From Cellulophaga sp. HaHa_2_95 (lineage in GTDB: Bacteria > Bacteroidota > Bacteroidia > Flavobacteriales > Flavobacteriaceae): a stretch of 64,000 bases of DNA. A model generated the notes under the pieces. The model did no database searches. It was not told the origin of the DNA and saw nothing but the letters and a program-made list of their open reading frames with translations. Positions 1-8,423 of this stretch are shown here, one piece after another; within the stretch, counting starts at the first letter, position 1; each line of letters begins with the position of its first letter. The position numbers and the translations under genes are program-made. Location: NCBI RefSeq assembly GCF_019278565.1, contig NZ_CP058988.1:2170001-2234000 (forward strand), given 5' to 3'.

Positions 1-1
1 G

Positions 2-730
2 CTATTTAATGATGGAGTGGGAGTAGTAGTGTTCTTAACTATTTATCAATTTGCAAGTCCGTCTACAGAAACAATTACAGCCTTAGATGTTGTAGAATTA
101 TTTGGAGTAGAGGTAATTGGCGGTATCTTGTTAGGCTTATTTTTAGGGTGGGTTACCTACCGCTTAATGCGCTCTATAGATGATTATGATATTGAGGTCA
201 TCATCACCTTAGCGACGGTGATGGTAGGAACGGTTATTGCGCAAAAACTGCATTTATCAGCGCCACTAGCAATGGTTACAGCAGGTTTGGTAGTTGGTAA
301 TGATACTTTACGCGATAGTTCTATGTCTGAAATAACAGAAACCTATGTAGATAAGTTTTGGGAATTAATAGACATTCTATTGAATACTTTATTGTTTGTT
401 CTAATTGGGATGGAAATGTTGGTATTGACCTTTAATATCAATTATATATTAGCAGGGCTACTGGCAATACCAATTATATTAATATGTCGTTATATATCTT
501 TGGTATTGCCTATACGGATTTTTGAAAAGAAACTAAACTTTGTACCCAACACCAATTTAATCATGACATGGGGAGGTTTAAGAGGAGGTATTTCTATAGC
601 CTTAGCCTTAGGGTTATCGGATGAAATGAATAGAGATCTATTCTTGGTGATTACTTATGTTGTTGTAGTCTTTTCTATTGTTGCTCAGGGCTTAACCGTT
701 GGTAAATTAGTGAAAAAACTAGCAAAATGA
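2..730 (+). CDS. Na+/H+ antiporter, CPA1 family (3' part)
   Basis: C-terminal part of a cation:proton antiporter of the inner membrane, which exchanges Na+ (or K+) for H+. The reading frame is open to the left edge, and the first visible residues read LFNDGVGVVVFL, the conserved ND-containing helix of CPA1/NhaP antiporters. The 5' end therefore lies outside the window, and the GTG at position 17 is an internal valine codon, not the start. Several hydrophobic helices follow, with the family's late motif TWGGLRGGISIALAL. The stop overlaps the next gene (ATGA), so the two are probably co-translated. Confidence 0.9.
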   Translation, partial: LFNDGVGVVVFLTIYQFASPSTETITALDVVELFGVEVIGGILLGLFLGWVTYRLMRSIDDYDIEVIITLATVMVGTVIAQKLHLSAPLAMVTAGLVVGNDTLRDSSMSEITETYVDKFWELIDILLNTLLFVLIGMEMLVLTFNINYILAGLLAIPIILICRYISLVLPIRIFEKKLNFVPNTNLIMTWGGLRGGISIALALGLSDEMNRDLFLVITYVVVVFSIVAQGLTVGKLVKKLAK

Positions 731-1026
731 TGATACCCGTAAATTACACAGATTTCACGTATACATTAGAAAACAAGGCTCCTGATAAGAATTGGCCTGA
801 AGGATTACAGGCTATGTGGTTTGATGCTAAAGGCGATTGGCAAAAATCTCATGCCATAGCACAAGATTTAAATACTCCTTTAGGAAGTTTAATTCATGGG
901 TATTTACATCGAAAAGAAGGTGATGAATTTAACGCAGGGTTTTGGTATCGGCAAGCAGGAGTATCTTACCCTCAAGTAAGTTTGGAGGAAGAATTACAAG
1001 AAATTGTAGAAGAAATTTTAACATAA
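727..1026 (+). CDS. conserved hypothetical protein, 99 aa
   Basis: Small soluble protein with no signal peptide or membrane segment. It overlaps the antiporter stop codon by four bases (ATGA), which argues for translational coupling. The sequence has HGYLHRKEGD and FWYRQAG stretches and an acidic C-terminus. I recognise it as the kind of conserved hypothetical found in flavobacteria but know no function. A strong hairpin terminator follows immediately. Confidence 0.75.
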   Translation: MMIPVNYTDFTYTLENKAPDKNWPEGLQAMWFDAKGDWQKSHAIAQDLNTPLGSLIHGYLHRKEGDEFNAGFWYRQAGVSYPQVSLEEELQEIVEEILT

Positions 1027-1070
1027 AAATAAAGAGACCCATGTGTATTCGCATGGGTCTCTTTATTTTT
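1027..1070. terminator. bidirectional Rho-independent terminator
   Basis: Near-perfect hairpin: arm AAATAAAGAGACCCATG (1028-1044 region), short loop, and complementary arm CATGGGTCTCTTTATTT, flanked by A and T runs. It lies between the + strand antiporter operon and the convergent aquaporin gene, so it can stop transcription from both sides. Confidence 0.9.
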
Positions 1071-1086
1071 ATGTAATTAGATTCGT

Positions 1087-1785
1087 TTATTTATTCGGAG
1101 CTATAAACTTATAGAGTAGTCCTGCTAAAATAGCACCAACAATGGGTGCTACCCAAAACAACCATAATTGTCCCATAGCTTCTGCGCCTACAAATATTGC
1201 TTGAGCAGTGCTTCTAGCAGGGTTTACAGAGGTATTTGTAACGGGAATACTAATTAAGTGAATTAGTGTTAATGCTAGACCAATAGCTAGCCCTGCAAAA
1301 CCAGGAGCGGCATTTTTATGAGTAGCTCCTAAAATAACAATAAGAAACATAAAGGTCATAACTACTTCAGTCACTAAAGCAGCTGTCATATTAAAGGTGT
1401 GGCCATATTGCTCGACACCATAAAAGTTAGTCGCAAAGTCACCAGCTTGAGAATATCCAGAAAAGCCAGCCTGGTTGCTTACAATCAAATAGAGTATTCC
1501 TGCTCCTGCAATACCTCCTAAAACTTGCGATATGATATAAGGGAGTAGCTCTTTGGTTTCGAAACGGCCACCAACCCAAAGTCCAATAGATACTGCGGGA
1601 TTAAAGTGTCCGCCAGAAATATGACCCAAGGCATAGACACCAGTTAAAACGGTAAGTCCAAATGCTAAAGCAACGCCCACAAGGCCAATGCCAATTTCAG
1701 GGATACCAGCAGCTAGTACGGCACTACCGCACCCGCCTAAAACGAGCCAAAAGGTTCCAATAAACTCTGCAATAAGTTTTTTCAT
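1087..1785 (-). CDS. aqpZ: aquaporin (AqpZ-type MIP channel)
   Basis: Inner-membrane water channel of the MIP family, 232 aa, the usual length. Both pore-lining Asn-Pro-Ala motifs are intact: HFNPAV in the first half and SVNPARS in the second, the latter followed by the Arg of the selectivity filter as in orthodox aquaporins. Six hydrophobic helices can be followed. The N-terminus [15 protein letters not shown] is typical. It is a single gene with its own upstream region. An AqpZ-type water channel is more likely than a glycerol facilitator because the longer GlpF-specific loops are absent. Confidence 0.93.
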   Translation of the reverse strand: MKKLIAEFIGTFWLVLGGCGSAVLAAGIPEIGIGLVGVALAFGLTVLTGVYALGHISGGHFNPAVSIGLWVGGRFETKELLPYIISQVLGGIAGAGILYLIVSNQAGFSGYSQAGDFATNFYGVEQYGHTFNMTAALVTEVVMTFMFLIVILGATHKNAAPGFAGLAIGLALTLIHLISIPVTNTSVNPARSTAQAIFVGAEAMGQLWLFWVAPIVGAILAGLLYKFIAPNK

Positions 1786-1880
1786 AATTAATGTGTTTAG
1801 TGATTTATATTAATTTGTTAATGGTTTTAACTTTGTCAATATACTCAAAAAGAAATAAAAGGGATTAACGATTGCGGCTT

Positions 1881-1919
1881 GAACATAAAAAAAGTCCCAT
1901 TCAAATTAATGAATGGGAC
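1881..1919 (-). terminator. terminator of the cold-shock gene
   Basis: Ten-base perfect stem GTCCCATTCA / TGAATGGGAC (1894-1903 with 1910-1919), loop AATTAA. On the - strand it is followed by a run of seven T. It lies just downstream of the cold-shock protein gene. Confidence 0.85.
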
Positions 1920-1943
1920 CTTGTAAATTCTAGAAAGTATATG

Positions 1944-2135
1944 TTATAGTACTCTTACGTTTACCGCATTTAAACCTTTCTTACCTTCTTCTAGATCGAA
2001 TTCAACTACATCGCCTTCACGAATTTCATCGATTAATCCAGAAATGTGTACAAAGTGATCTCTCTCTACACCTTCTTCAGTGATAAAACCAAAACCTTTG
2101 GTGTCATTGAAGAATTTTACTGTTCCTTTACTCAT
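1944..2135 (-). CDS. cold-shock protein, CspA family
   Basis: Single cold-shock domain of 63 aa that binds single-stranded RNA and DNA and acts as an RNA chaperone. RNP1 is visible as KGFGFI and RNP2 as DHFVHIS (usual form VFVHFS), followed by the VEFDLEEGKKGLNAVNV end typical of the family. Monocistronic, with its own promoter and hairpin terminator. Confidence 0.95.
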   Translation of the reverse strand: MSKGTVKFFNDTKGFGFITEEGVERDHFVHISGLIDEIREGDVVEFDLEEGKKGLNAVNVRVL

Positions 2136-2170
2136 GTTAAAAATTTAATTATTAATACTTTATCCTGATA

Positions 2171-2202
2171 CAAAGATGATGCCAAAAAAATTATAATTAC
2201 AA
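2171..2202 (-). promoter_or_regulatory. candidate promoter of the cold-shock gene
   Basis: On the - strand, TTG (2202-2200) is followed after 21 bases by CATCTTTG (2178-2171), one mismatch from the Bacteroidota -7 element TAnnTTTG. The start codon lies about 35 bases further on. The spacing agrees with the known TTG-N17-23-TAnnTTTG pattern. Confidence 0.5.
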
Positions 2203-2273
2203 CCTACTTTAAGGTTTTTTGGTATTTGAATTTGTTGCTATAAGGGCCATCGATACTTTTTTAGGGATGGCAC

Positions 2274-2720
2274 TTAGAGAATTTTTTTAAAACAAATACT
2301 ATTTTTCACATCGGTATAAGGACCATAATTAGGTATGGTCGTGTATTTGTTTTTATGATACAATGCAACAGCTTCTACTTGTCTAGTACCGGTTTCTAAA
2401 ATAATGGTTGAGTATTTTAATTCTCGACCCCATTGTTCTAATTCCATTAATATTTTAGAAGCCACACCTTTTCCTCTGTAGGCTGGCTTTACATACATTC
2501 GCTTAATTTCTAAAGTAAATTCGTCAAAGTGTTTGATTGCGCCACAGCCTATTGCAAGATCATTCTCATAGACTACAAGAATGTTTTCTAAATGATCTGT
2601 TCCATTAAATTGATTGTAAAAATTATGCTCCTCTCCATCTGTGACTTTCAGATAAGCATCTAAAGCTTCAATTAGTTTTAAAAAATCTTTATTTGATGCA
2701 TCTGTTCTTAGAATAATCAT
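2274..2720 (-). CDS. GNAT family N-acetyltransferase
   Basis: Acetyl-CoA dependent N-acetyltransferase of 148 aa. The acetyl-CoA pyrophosphate-binding motif A is clear: IKRMYVKPAYRGKGVASKIL, followed by the ALYHKNKY C-terminal beta/alpha element common in GNATs. The substrate is unknown. It starts 14 bases after the metallophosphoesterase gene and is probably the last gene of that three-gene operon. Confidence 0.88.
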   Translation of the reverse strand: MIILRTDASNKDFLKLIEALDAYLKVTDGEEHNFYNQFNGTDHLENILVVYENDLAIGCGAIKHFDEFTLEIKRMYVKPAYRGKGVASKILMELEQWGRELKYSTIILETGTRQVEAVALYHKNKYTTIPNYGPYTDVKNSICFKKIL

Positions 2721-2734
2721 GCTAATGAGTTTTT

Positions 2735-3643
2735 TTAAACCGTGATACTGATGCCGTCTGCAGCCATGTTTTTATGGCTATCTAAGTAGAAATCAATTCT
2801 ACCTAAATTGATACCAAAACATCCTACTTGATTCACTAAGATATCGTCCTGCATACTATTTTTTACAACAGTTGGTTTGTCTAGAAAGGTATGGGTGTGG
2901 CCACCAATAATAAGATTGGTGTATTTTGTTTTTGCAGCTAACTTAAGATCGTCTGGTTTATCTGTATCATATTGGTATCCTAAGTGAGACAAACATATGA
3001 TAATATCACAAGCCTCTTCTTCTTTAAGGATTCTTTCCGTGTCTGAAGCAATCTCATAGGGGTTTAAGTACGTGGTTTCCTTAAAAAGTCTTTTGGTAAC
3101 TAGTCCGTCTAACTCTATACCTAAACCGTAAACGCCAATTTTGATACCGTCTACAGTATAGATGTCGTAAGGTTTGGTAAACCCTTGCATGGTGGTATTG
3201 GTGAAATCATAATTAGCACTAAGCAATTTAAATTTAGCGTGTGGTAATTGTGCAAAAAGGCCGTCTATACCATTATCAAAATCGTGATTTCCTATTGTAG
3301 CAGCATCATACTTAAGCATGCTCATTAGTTTAAACTCTAATTCGCCACCATAAAAATTAAAATAAGGGGTTCCTTGAAAAATATCTCCTGCATCAAAAAG
3401 CAAGGTATTAGGGTTTTCTCTTCGGATGTTATTTACTAGGGTTGCACGTTTAGCTAAGCCACCAAGACCAGGGAATTCAGAATGTGTACTTGGAAAGCTA
3501 TCAATATGGCTATGCACATCATTAGTATGTAAAATGGTGATCTTCTTTTTTGTATCTAGACTACAAGAATTTAGTGTCAAACCACCCAGTCCTATAAATG
3601 CAGATGTTGCTGTAGTATTGGTAATAAATTTTCTTCTATCCAT
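2735..3643 (-). CDS. 5'-nucleotidase-type metallophosphoesterase (N-terminal domain protein)
   Basis: Exported calcineurin-like phosphoesterase corresponding to the N-terminal catalytic domain of UshA-type 5'-nucleotidases. The metal-binding motifs are in order: LHTNDVHSH, FDAGD, GNHDFD and GGHTH. The N-terminus MDRRKF with a hydrophobic stretch and LNSC resembles a Tat-like or lipoprotein signal, so a periplasmic or membrane-anchored location is likely. It ends without the C-terminal nucleotide-binding domain; that domain is encoded by the gene immediately upstream, three bases away. The two products probably form one two-subunit nucleotidase. Confidence 0.88.
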   Translation of the reverse strand: MDRRKFITNTTATSAFIGLGGLTLNSCSLDTKKKITILHTNDVHSHIDSFPSTHSEFPGLGGLAKRATLVNNIRRENPNTLLFDAGDIFQGTPYFNFYGGELEFKLMSMLKYDAATIGNHDFDNGIDGLFAQLPHAKFKLLSANYDFTNTTMQGFTKPYDIYTVDGIKIGVYGLGIELDGLVTKRLFKETTYLNPYEIASDTERILKEEEACDIIICLSHLGYQYDTDKPDDLKLAAKTKYTNLIIGGHTHTFLDKPTVVKNSMQDDILVNQVGCFGINLGRIDFYLDSHKNMAADGISITV

Positions 3644-3646
3644 GAT

Positions 3647-4414
3647 TTAGTAGTCTAGTTTTATAAATCGATCATCAGTTATTGGAGCAATGGTATCTTT
3701 TTTTGTAAAATAATCAATCATGATATTTCGAATGAGATAGTCAGTCTCTGTAAAGGTTAATTTATTTTTAAAGAAATCCATACGGTCACCTCCATTTACT
3801 AAATAGTTAGAGGTCCCTACATAATAGGTTTTATTTTTATCAAAATTTTCTCCTTGAATCTTAATGGTATTTATAGTGTCATCTTTGTTTAGGATAATTT
3901 GAATTCCGGCTAGTGGATGTGGTCGCTTTGCTTTTATAAGGTAGTCTACCATTTCTAGAATAGCATCTCCTTTTAAACCTACAACTACAATGGTATTTTC
4001 AAAAGGCATAATTTCATAAGCTGTTCTTGCAGAAACATTTCCAGCCGAAATAATACTTCTAATTCCTCCATGATTTAATAAAACAAAATTTAAAGAGCTG
4101 CCTGTTCTAGATTTGAAAATTGGTCCTGCTAATTCTAAAACAGCATCGGCCATTAAGTTCCCCGCCGTGGTGTTTAAAATGCCATCATTTTTTGTGATGT
4201 CTTTTGGAGCATAGGCTATGGTACTATCTAAAATTTCATTAATTCTATTTCTGTATGGAGCTACAAATGCTTCAATACTATCTGTTGGGATAAGAGTGTC
4301 TGAGACAGCAATTTGTTTTCCTGAGATTTCGGTAAGCATAGGTTTTTCTTGTTTACAGGAAAAGAAACAAGTCATTGTTATAATTATAACAATTTGTTTA
4401 ATTTTTAAAATCAT
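3647..4414 (-). CDS. 5'-nucleotidase C-terminal domain lipoprotein
   Basis: Lipoprotein equivalent to the C-terminal substrate-binding domain of UshA-type 5'-nucleotidases (NHGGIRS, MPFENTIVVVGLKGDAILEM, YVGTSNYLVNGGD). The start at 4414 is chosen over an upstream in-frame start at 4483 because it gives a proper signal peptide (MILKIKQIVIIITMTCFFSC) and avoids overlap with the divergent gene. It precedes the metallophosphoesterase-domain gene by 3 bases, so the domain order on the DNA is reversed relative to fused enzymes. Confidence 0.85.
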   Translation of the reverse strand: MILKIKQIVIIITMTCFFSCKQEKPMLTEISGKQIAVSDTLIPTDSIEAFVAPYRNRINEILDSTIAYAPKDITKNDGILNTTAGNLMADAVLELAGPIFKSRTGSSLNFVLLNHGGIRSIISAGNVSARTAYEIMPFENTIVVVGLKGDAILEMVDYLIKAKRPHPLAGIQIILNKDDTINTIKIQGENFDKNKTYYVGTSNYLVNGGDRMDFFKNKLTFTETDYLIRNIMIDYFTKKDTIAPITDDRFIKLDY

Positions 4415-4481
4415 TTTAGTATGTATCTTCGTGTTATAATTGCTATGAATATTATTTACATTTGTACAAATGTAAAAATAC

Positions 4482-5018
4482 ATGTTTTTAAAAGCTTTAA
4501 AACAAAAATTAAAACTTAAATCTGCTAGAAAGCACGTAAAGCAGCTATTGTCAGGCCCTTTAGAGAATGTTAAAAAAGGACGTGGGATAGCTTCTGTAGG
4601 TTGTATTGTAGATTTAGATAAGTTCGAGGATGTGAGTTTGTTTTACCAATTGGTAGATGAGTTCAAGCTAAGACCTAATTCGGTGAAAATTATTGGGTAT
4701 AAAAATTTTTATGACAAGAATTCACCTTATGCAACACCTATTTTTTCGGATAAGGATTTGGGTTGGAATGGAGCAATAGAAAATGGATATGCTTTAGAGT
4801 TTTTTAGCAGGGAATACGATTTGTTATTAAATTATTATTCGGAAGAACAATTGCTATTGCAATTAATGACATTAAAGACAAAAGCAAGAATTAGAGTAGG
4901 TTTTGGTAGTGTAGATCATAAATTGAACGATCTTATCTTGCAAACGCCTATTTCAAATTTTGGATTATTTAAAGAGGAATTAAAAAAGTACCTTAAAATA
5001 TTTAAGGAAATAGAATAG
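4482..5018 (+). CDS. DUF6913 family protein
   Basis: Cytoplasmic protein of 178 aa without signal or membrane segment. Basic N-terminal helix, then an alpha/beta body, and a tail with RIRVGF and LKKYLKIF. I recognise the DUF6913 type known from flavobacteria; its function is unknown. It ends one base before dapA and starts divergently from the 5'-nucleotidase pair. Confidence 0.8.
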   Translation: MFLKALKQKLKLKSARKHVKQLLSGPLENVKKGRGIASVGCIVDLDKFEDVSLFYQLVDEFKLRPNSVKIIGYKNFYDKNSPYATPIFSDKDLGWNGAIENGYALEFFSREYDLLLNYYSEEQLLLQLMTLKTKARIRVGFGSVDHKLNDLILQTPISNFGLFKEELKKYLKIFKEIE

Positions 5019-5019
5019 T

Positions 5020-5910
5020 ATGAAGAATTTGTTTGGCACAGGAGTCGCATTGATAACTCCCTTTAATGAAGATTTTTCTATCGATGTAGCAGGTTTACAG
5101 CGGGTAGTAGAATATAGCATTGCGGGTGGCATTGATTATTTAGTAGTTTTAGGAACAACTGCAGAAACCGCTACGCTGAGTGCACAAGAAAAACAGCTGG
5201 TAATACAAACTGTGGTAACGACTAATGCTGGGAGACTACCATTAGTTTTAGGAGTAGGTGGGAATAATACATTTGCGGTAGTTGAAGAACTCAAAGTAAT
5301 AGATTTATCTGATTTTGAGGCTATACTATCTGTTTCTCCATATTATAATAAACCAACGCAGGAAGGTATTTATCAGCATTTTAAGGCTATTTCTATAGCT
5401 TCTCCTAAGCCTATAATTGTCTATAACGTTCCTGGTAGAACGGGAAGTAATATGACGGCTGCAACAACATTGCGACTAGCACACGATTTTGAAAATATTG
5501 TTGCGATAAAAGAAGCTTGCGGTGACATGGTTCAAATCAATGAAATTATCAAAGGCAAGCCGGAAGATTTTTTGGTAATTTCTGGAGATGATAGTACCGC
5601 TCTGGCTACCGTATTAGCGGGTGGGGCAGGAGTAATATCAGTGATTGGCCAAGGACTACCAAATGAATTTTCTAAAATGATAAAATTAGGTTTAGAAGGT
5701 AAAGTTGGTGATGCCTATGAATTACATCACCAAATGGAGTTGGGCATGACTTTGATTTTCGAAGAAGGGAACCCTGCCGGAATTAAATCTATTTTTGAAA
5801 CCTTACACATTTGCAAAGCATCTGTTCGTTTGCCATTGATAGAAGCGAGCAATGATTTAAAACAAAAAATATCAAATTTCTTAAGTACGGTGGCGAAGGT
5901 ATCTGTCTAA
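5020..5910 (+). CDS. dapA: 4-hydroxy-tetrahydrodipicolinate synthase
   Basis: Condenses pyruvate with aspartate semialdehyde in lysine and diaminopimelate synthesis. 296 aa, the usual length. The (beta/alpha)8 fold shows GTTAETATL at the entry loop, [22 protein letters not shown] (Tyr of the proton relay), and the Schiff-base Lys in VAIKEACGD. The [15 protein letters not shown] end region ([11 protein letters not shown]) is that of true DapA. Two bases after the DUF6913 gene, so part of the same transcript. Confidence 0.95.
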   Translation: MKNLFGTGVALITPFNEDFSIDVAGLQRVVEYSIAGGIDYLVVLGTTAETATLSAQEKQLVIQTVVTTNAGRLPLVLGVGGNNTFAVVEELKVIDLSDFEAILSVSPYYNKPTQEGIYQHFKAISIASPKPIIVYNVPGRTGSNMTAATTLRLAHDFENIVAIKEACGDMVQINEIIKGKPEDFLVISGDDSTALATVLAGGAGVISVIGQGLPNEFSKMIKLGLEGKVGDAYELHHQMELGMTLIFEEGNPAGIKSIFETLHICKASVRLPLIEASNDLKQKISNFLSTVAKVSV

Positions 5911-5912
5911 AA

Positions 5913-5934
5913 AAAGAGTCGGAACTCTAATTTT
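5913..5934 (+). terminator. weak hairpin after dapA
   Basis: Short stem AGAGT / ACTCT (5915-5919 with 5924-5928), loop CGGA, followed by AATTTTAA. Weak by stem length; possibly a partial terminator between dapA and bamD. Confidence 0.3.
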
Positions 5935-6023
5935 AAGTTAAAAGTTAGCCAAAACATTTGTAAAAGGTATACTGCAGGTTATTTTAGCGATAGAAAATGT
6001 TTTTTAAATCCATTAAGAATAAC

Positions 6024-6031
6024 TAATTTTG
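6024..6031 (+). promoter_or_regulatory. candidate -7 element of bamD
   Basis: TAATTTTG matches TAnnTTTG and lies only 4 bases before the ATG at 6036, which would give a leaderless or nearly leaderless transcript. No TTG is present at the expected -33 position. Confidence 0.35.
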
Positions 6032-6035
6032 CAGA

Positions 6036-6860
6036 ATGTTTAGAAAAATGCGACCTTTTTTAAGTCTCTTAGTTTTAACGCTTGTCTTAAGTTCTTGTAG
6101 TGAGTACCAAAAAGTGCTTAAGAATGATGACGTTAAAGCAAAGTATGATATGGCTGAGAAGTTTTATGAAGCCAAAGATTTTAAGCGTGCTAACAGGTTG
6201 TTAGAACAAATTACGCCTAAATATATTGGGAAGCCTCAAGGGGAGCGCGTTATGTTTTTCTTAGCAGATTCTTACTATCAAATTAAAGATTACAATACAG
6301 CAGGATATCAGTTTGAACGTTTCTTAAAATCGTACCCTAAAAGTGATAAAGCACAAGAGTCTGGTTTTCTAGTAGCAAAGAGCTATTATATGTTGTCTCC
6401 TGACTATTCTTTAGATCAAACAGATACAGATAAAGCATTACAGAAGTTGCAAACCTTTATTAATACGTTCCCAGAGTCAGAATTTATGCCAGAGGCCAAT
6501 CAAATGGCTAAAGACCTTACGGAGAAAAAAGAGCTTAAAGCTATTGAGATTGGTAAGCAGTTTACGAAATTAGGCCAATATTACACATTGGACTATTCTA
6601 TCTCTGCTGCAGCAGCAATGGATAACTTTATTTTGGATTTTCCAGGATCTATTTACAAAGAAGATGCACTATTTTATAAGATGAAAGCGTTAACTAATTT
6701 AGCGTTGAATAGTACTGAGCAAAAAAAGAAACAACGTTTGCAAGATGCAAAGGCATCATATAGTACCTTAAAAAAGAATTTTCCACAGACGCAATATGAA
6801 AAAGATGCGGGTAATTTGATGGAGAAAATTGAAAAAGAATTAGAAAATTATTCCAAATAA
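6036..6860 (+). CDS. bamD: outer membrane protein assembly factor BamD
   Basis: TPR lipoprotein of the BAM complex, which inserts beta-barrel proteins into the outer membrane. 274 aa with lipoprotein signal ending in LSSC, then the typical SEYQKVLKNDDVKAKYDMAEKFYEAKDFKRA first TPR (split here: SEYQKVLKNDD, then AEKFYEAKDF). Further repeats carry YYQIKDYNTAGYQFERFL and FPESEF. First of a run of + strand housekeeping genes with short gaps. Confidence 0.93.
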   Translation: MFRKMRPFLSLLVLTLVLSSCSEYQKVLKNDDVKAKYDMAEKFYEAKDFKRANRLLEQITPKYIGKPQGERVMFFLADSYYQIKDYNTAGYQFERFLKSYPKSDKAQESGFLVAKSYYMLSPDYSLDQTDTDKALQKLQTFINTFPESEFMPEANQMAKDLTEKKELKAIEIGKQFTKLGQYYTLDYSISAAAAMDNFILDFPGSIYKEDALFYKMKALTNLALNSTEQKKKQRLQDAKASYSTLKKNFPQTQYEKDAGNLMEKIEKELENYSK

Positions 6861-6875
6861 ATAACAGGTTTTATT

Positions 6876-7211
6876 ATGAACATGAACGATTTAAAAAATT
6901 CAAAAGCTCCTGTTTCTACAGTGACTATCAATAAGAATGAATTTGATGCTCCTACTGGAAACATTTATGAAGCAATCTCTATAGCTTCTAAAAGAGCTGT
7001 TCAGATTAACTCAGAGATTAAAAAAGAGTTATTAGAAAAGTTAGAAGAGTTTGCAACTTATAGTGATAGTTTAGAAGAGGTTTTTGAAAATAAGGAGCAA
7101 ATTGAAGTGTCTAAGTTTTATGAAAAATTACCTAAGCCACATGCGTTAGCAGTAACAGAATGGCTAGATGATAAAATCTATTATAGAAATACAGCGAAAG
7201 ACTTAAAGTAA
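6876..7211 (+). CDS. RNA polymerase omega-like subunit (RpoZ family)
   Basis: Small protein of 111 aa between bamD and coaBC, the usual place of the Bacteroidota omega subunit. The omega-type core NIYEAISIASKRAVQINSEIK is visible (YEA...A.RA..I). Likely role is binding of the beta' subunit and assembly of RNA polymerase. The C-terminal half (KFYEKLPKPHALAVTEWL) is specific to this phylum. Confidence 0.88.
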   Translation: MNMNDLKNSKAPVSTVTINKNEFDAPTGNIYEAISIASKRAVQINSEIKKELLEKLEEFATYSDSLEEVFENKEQIEVSKFYEKLPKPHALAVTEWLDDKIYYRNTAKDLK

Positions 7212-7217
7212 CATGTC

Positions 7218-8423
7218 ATGTTGAGCGGAAAAAACATCCTTTTAGGAATTACAGGAGGTATTGCCGCTTACAAAACAACTTTTTTAGTCCGCTTACTTAT
7301 TAAAGCTGGCGCTAATGTCAAAGTGATTTTGACAGATAGCGCCAGCTCTTTTGTTTCTCCACTTACGCTTACTACCTTATCTAAAAATCCCGTACTGTCT
7401 TCTTTTGTACATAAAGAAGATGATACTGTTTCATGGAATAATCATGTAGAACTGGGGCTGTGGGCAGATTATATGATTGTAGCTCCTGCTACAGCCAATA
7501 CGCTATCTAAGATGGCTAATGGTACCTGTGATAATTTGCTTTTAGCTACCTATTTATCTGCAAAATGTCCTGTTTTTTTTGCTCCAGCAATGGACTTAGA
7601 TATGTATGTACATCCGTCTTCTAAAGCTTCTTTTGAAAAATTGCAGCATTACGGTAATATTATGATTCCTGCTACTTCTGGTGAACTAGCAAGCGGTTTA
7701 CATGGAGAAGGAAGGATGGCAGAACCAGAAGCGATTGTGTCTTTCTTGAAAGACTATATGGTAAAAGGATTGCCTTTGCGTGGGAAGAAAGTCTTAGTAA
7801 CAGCAGGTCCTACCTACGAGGCTATAGATCCGGTACGTTTTATTGGAAATCACTCTTCAGGATTAATGGGTTTTGAAATAGCAAAAGCTGCTGCAGATTT
7901 AGGGGCAGAAGTTATTTTAGTATCTGGTCCTTCTCATTTGAAGGTCTCTCATGATTTAATTGAGTTAATTCGCGTAGTTTCTGCAGAAGAGATGTATCTA
8001 GAGGTACATAAACATTTTGATAAAGTGGCTATTGCGATAGCCGCTGCTGCAGTAGCAGATTACAAGCCGAAAACTGTAGCAACACAAAAAATTAAAAAGA
8101 AAGCAGAAGATATAAGCATTGAATTAGTTAAAAATAAAGATATTTTGTTTTCAATGGGGCAAAAAAAATCACATCAGTTTTTAGTGGGGTTTGCTTTAGA
8201 AACAGAAAATGAGATAGAAAATGCAAAAGGAAAGCTGATCCGTAAGAATCTGGATGCTATTGTTCTTAATTCTTTAAACGATTCTGGTGCTGGTTTTGGA
8301 AAGAAAACAAATAAAATATCATTCATAGATAAGAATTCTACGATTAAAGCGTTTGAACTAAAAACCAAGGCAGACGTTGCTAAGGATATCATGAATGAAA
8401 TAATGAACAGGTTACATGCGTAA
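7218..8423 (+). CDS. coaBC: bifunctional phosphopantothenoylcysteine decarboxylase/phosphopantothenate-cysteine ligase
   Basis: Coenzyme A synthesis: ligates cysteine to 4'-phosphopantothenate (CoaB) and decarboxylates the product (CoaC). 401 aa. N-terminal flavodoxin-like CoaC domain with GITGGIAAYKT, APATANTLSKMANG and the PAMD stretch; C-terminal CoaB domain beginning with VTAGPTYEAIDPVRFIGN and HSSGLMG, then AAAVADYKPK with the catalytic Lys. Six bases after the omega-like gene; its end overlaps the next gene by 8 bases. Confidence 0.95.
   Translation: MLSGKNILLGITGGIAAYKTTFLVRLLIKAGANVKVILTDSASSFVSPLTLTTLSKNPVLSSFVHKEDDTVSWNNHVELGLWADYMIVAPATANTLSKMANGTCDNLLLATYLSAKCPVFFAPAMDLDMYVHPSSKASFEKLQHYGNIMIPATSGELASGLHGEGRMAEPEAIVSFLKDYMVKGLPLRGKKVLVTAGPTYEAIDPVRFIGNHSSGLMGFEIAKAAADLGAEVILVSGPSHLKVSHDLIELIRVVSAEEMYLEVHKHFDKVAIAIAAAAVADYKPKTVATQKIKKKAEDISIELVKNKDILFSMGQKKSHQFLVGFALETENEIENAKGKLIRKNLDAIVLNSLNDSGAGFGKKTNKISFIDKNSTIKAFELKTKADVAKDIMNEIMNRLHA

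Noticed and set aside
17-19. GTG as the start codon of the antiporter gene
   Set aside because: The frame is open to the left edge and encodes the conserved LFNDG motif before it, so the gene begins outside the window.
2735-4414. The two nucleotidase genes as one gene broken by a frameshift
   Set aside because: The C-terminal domain gene comes first and has its own signal peptide, so they are separate genes.
5020-5910. dapA as the hydroxyproline-pathway deaminase missing near 39 kb
   Set aside because: Sequence motifs are those of true DapA and it is 33 kb away in a housekeeping operon.
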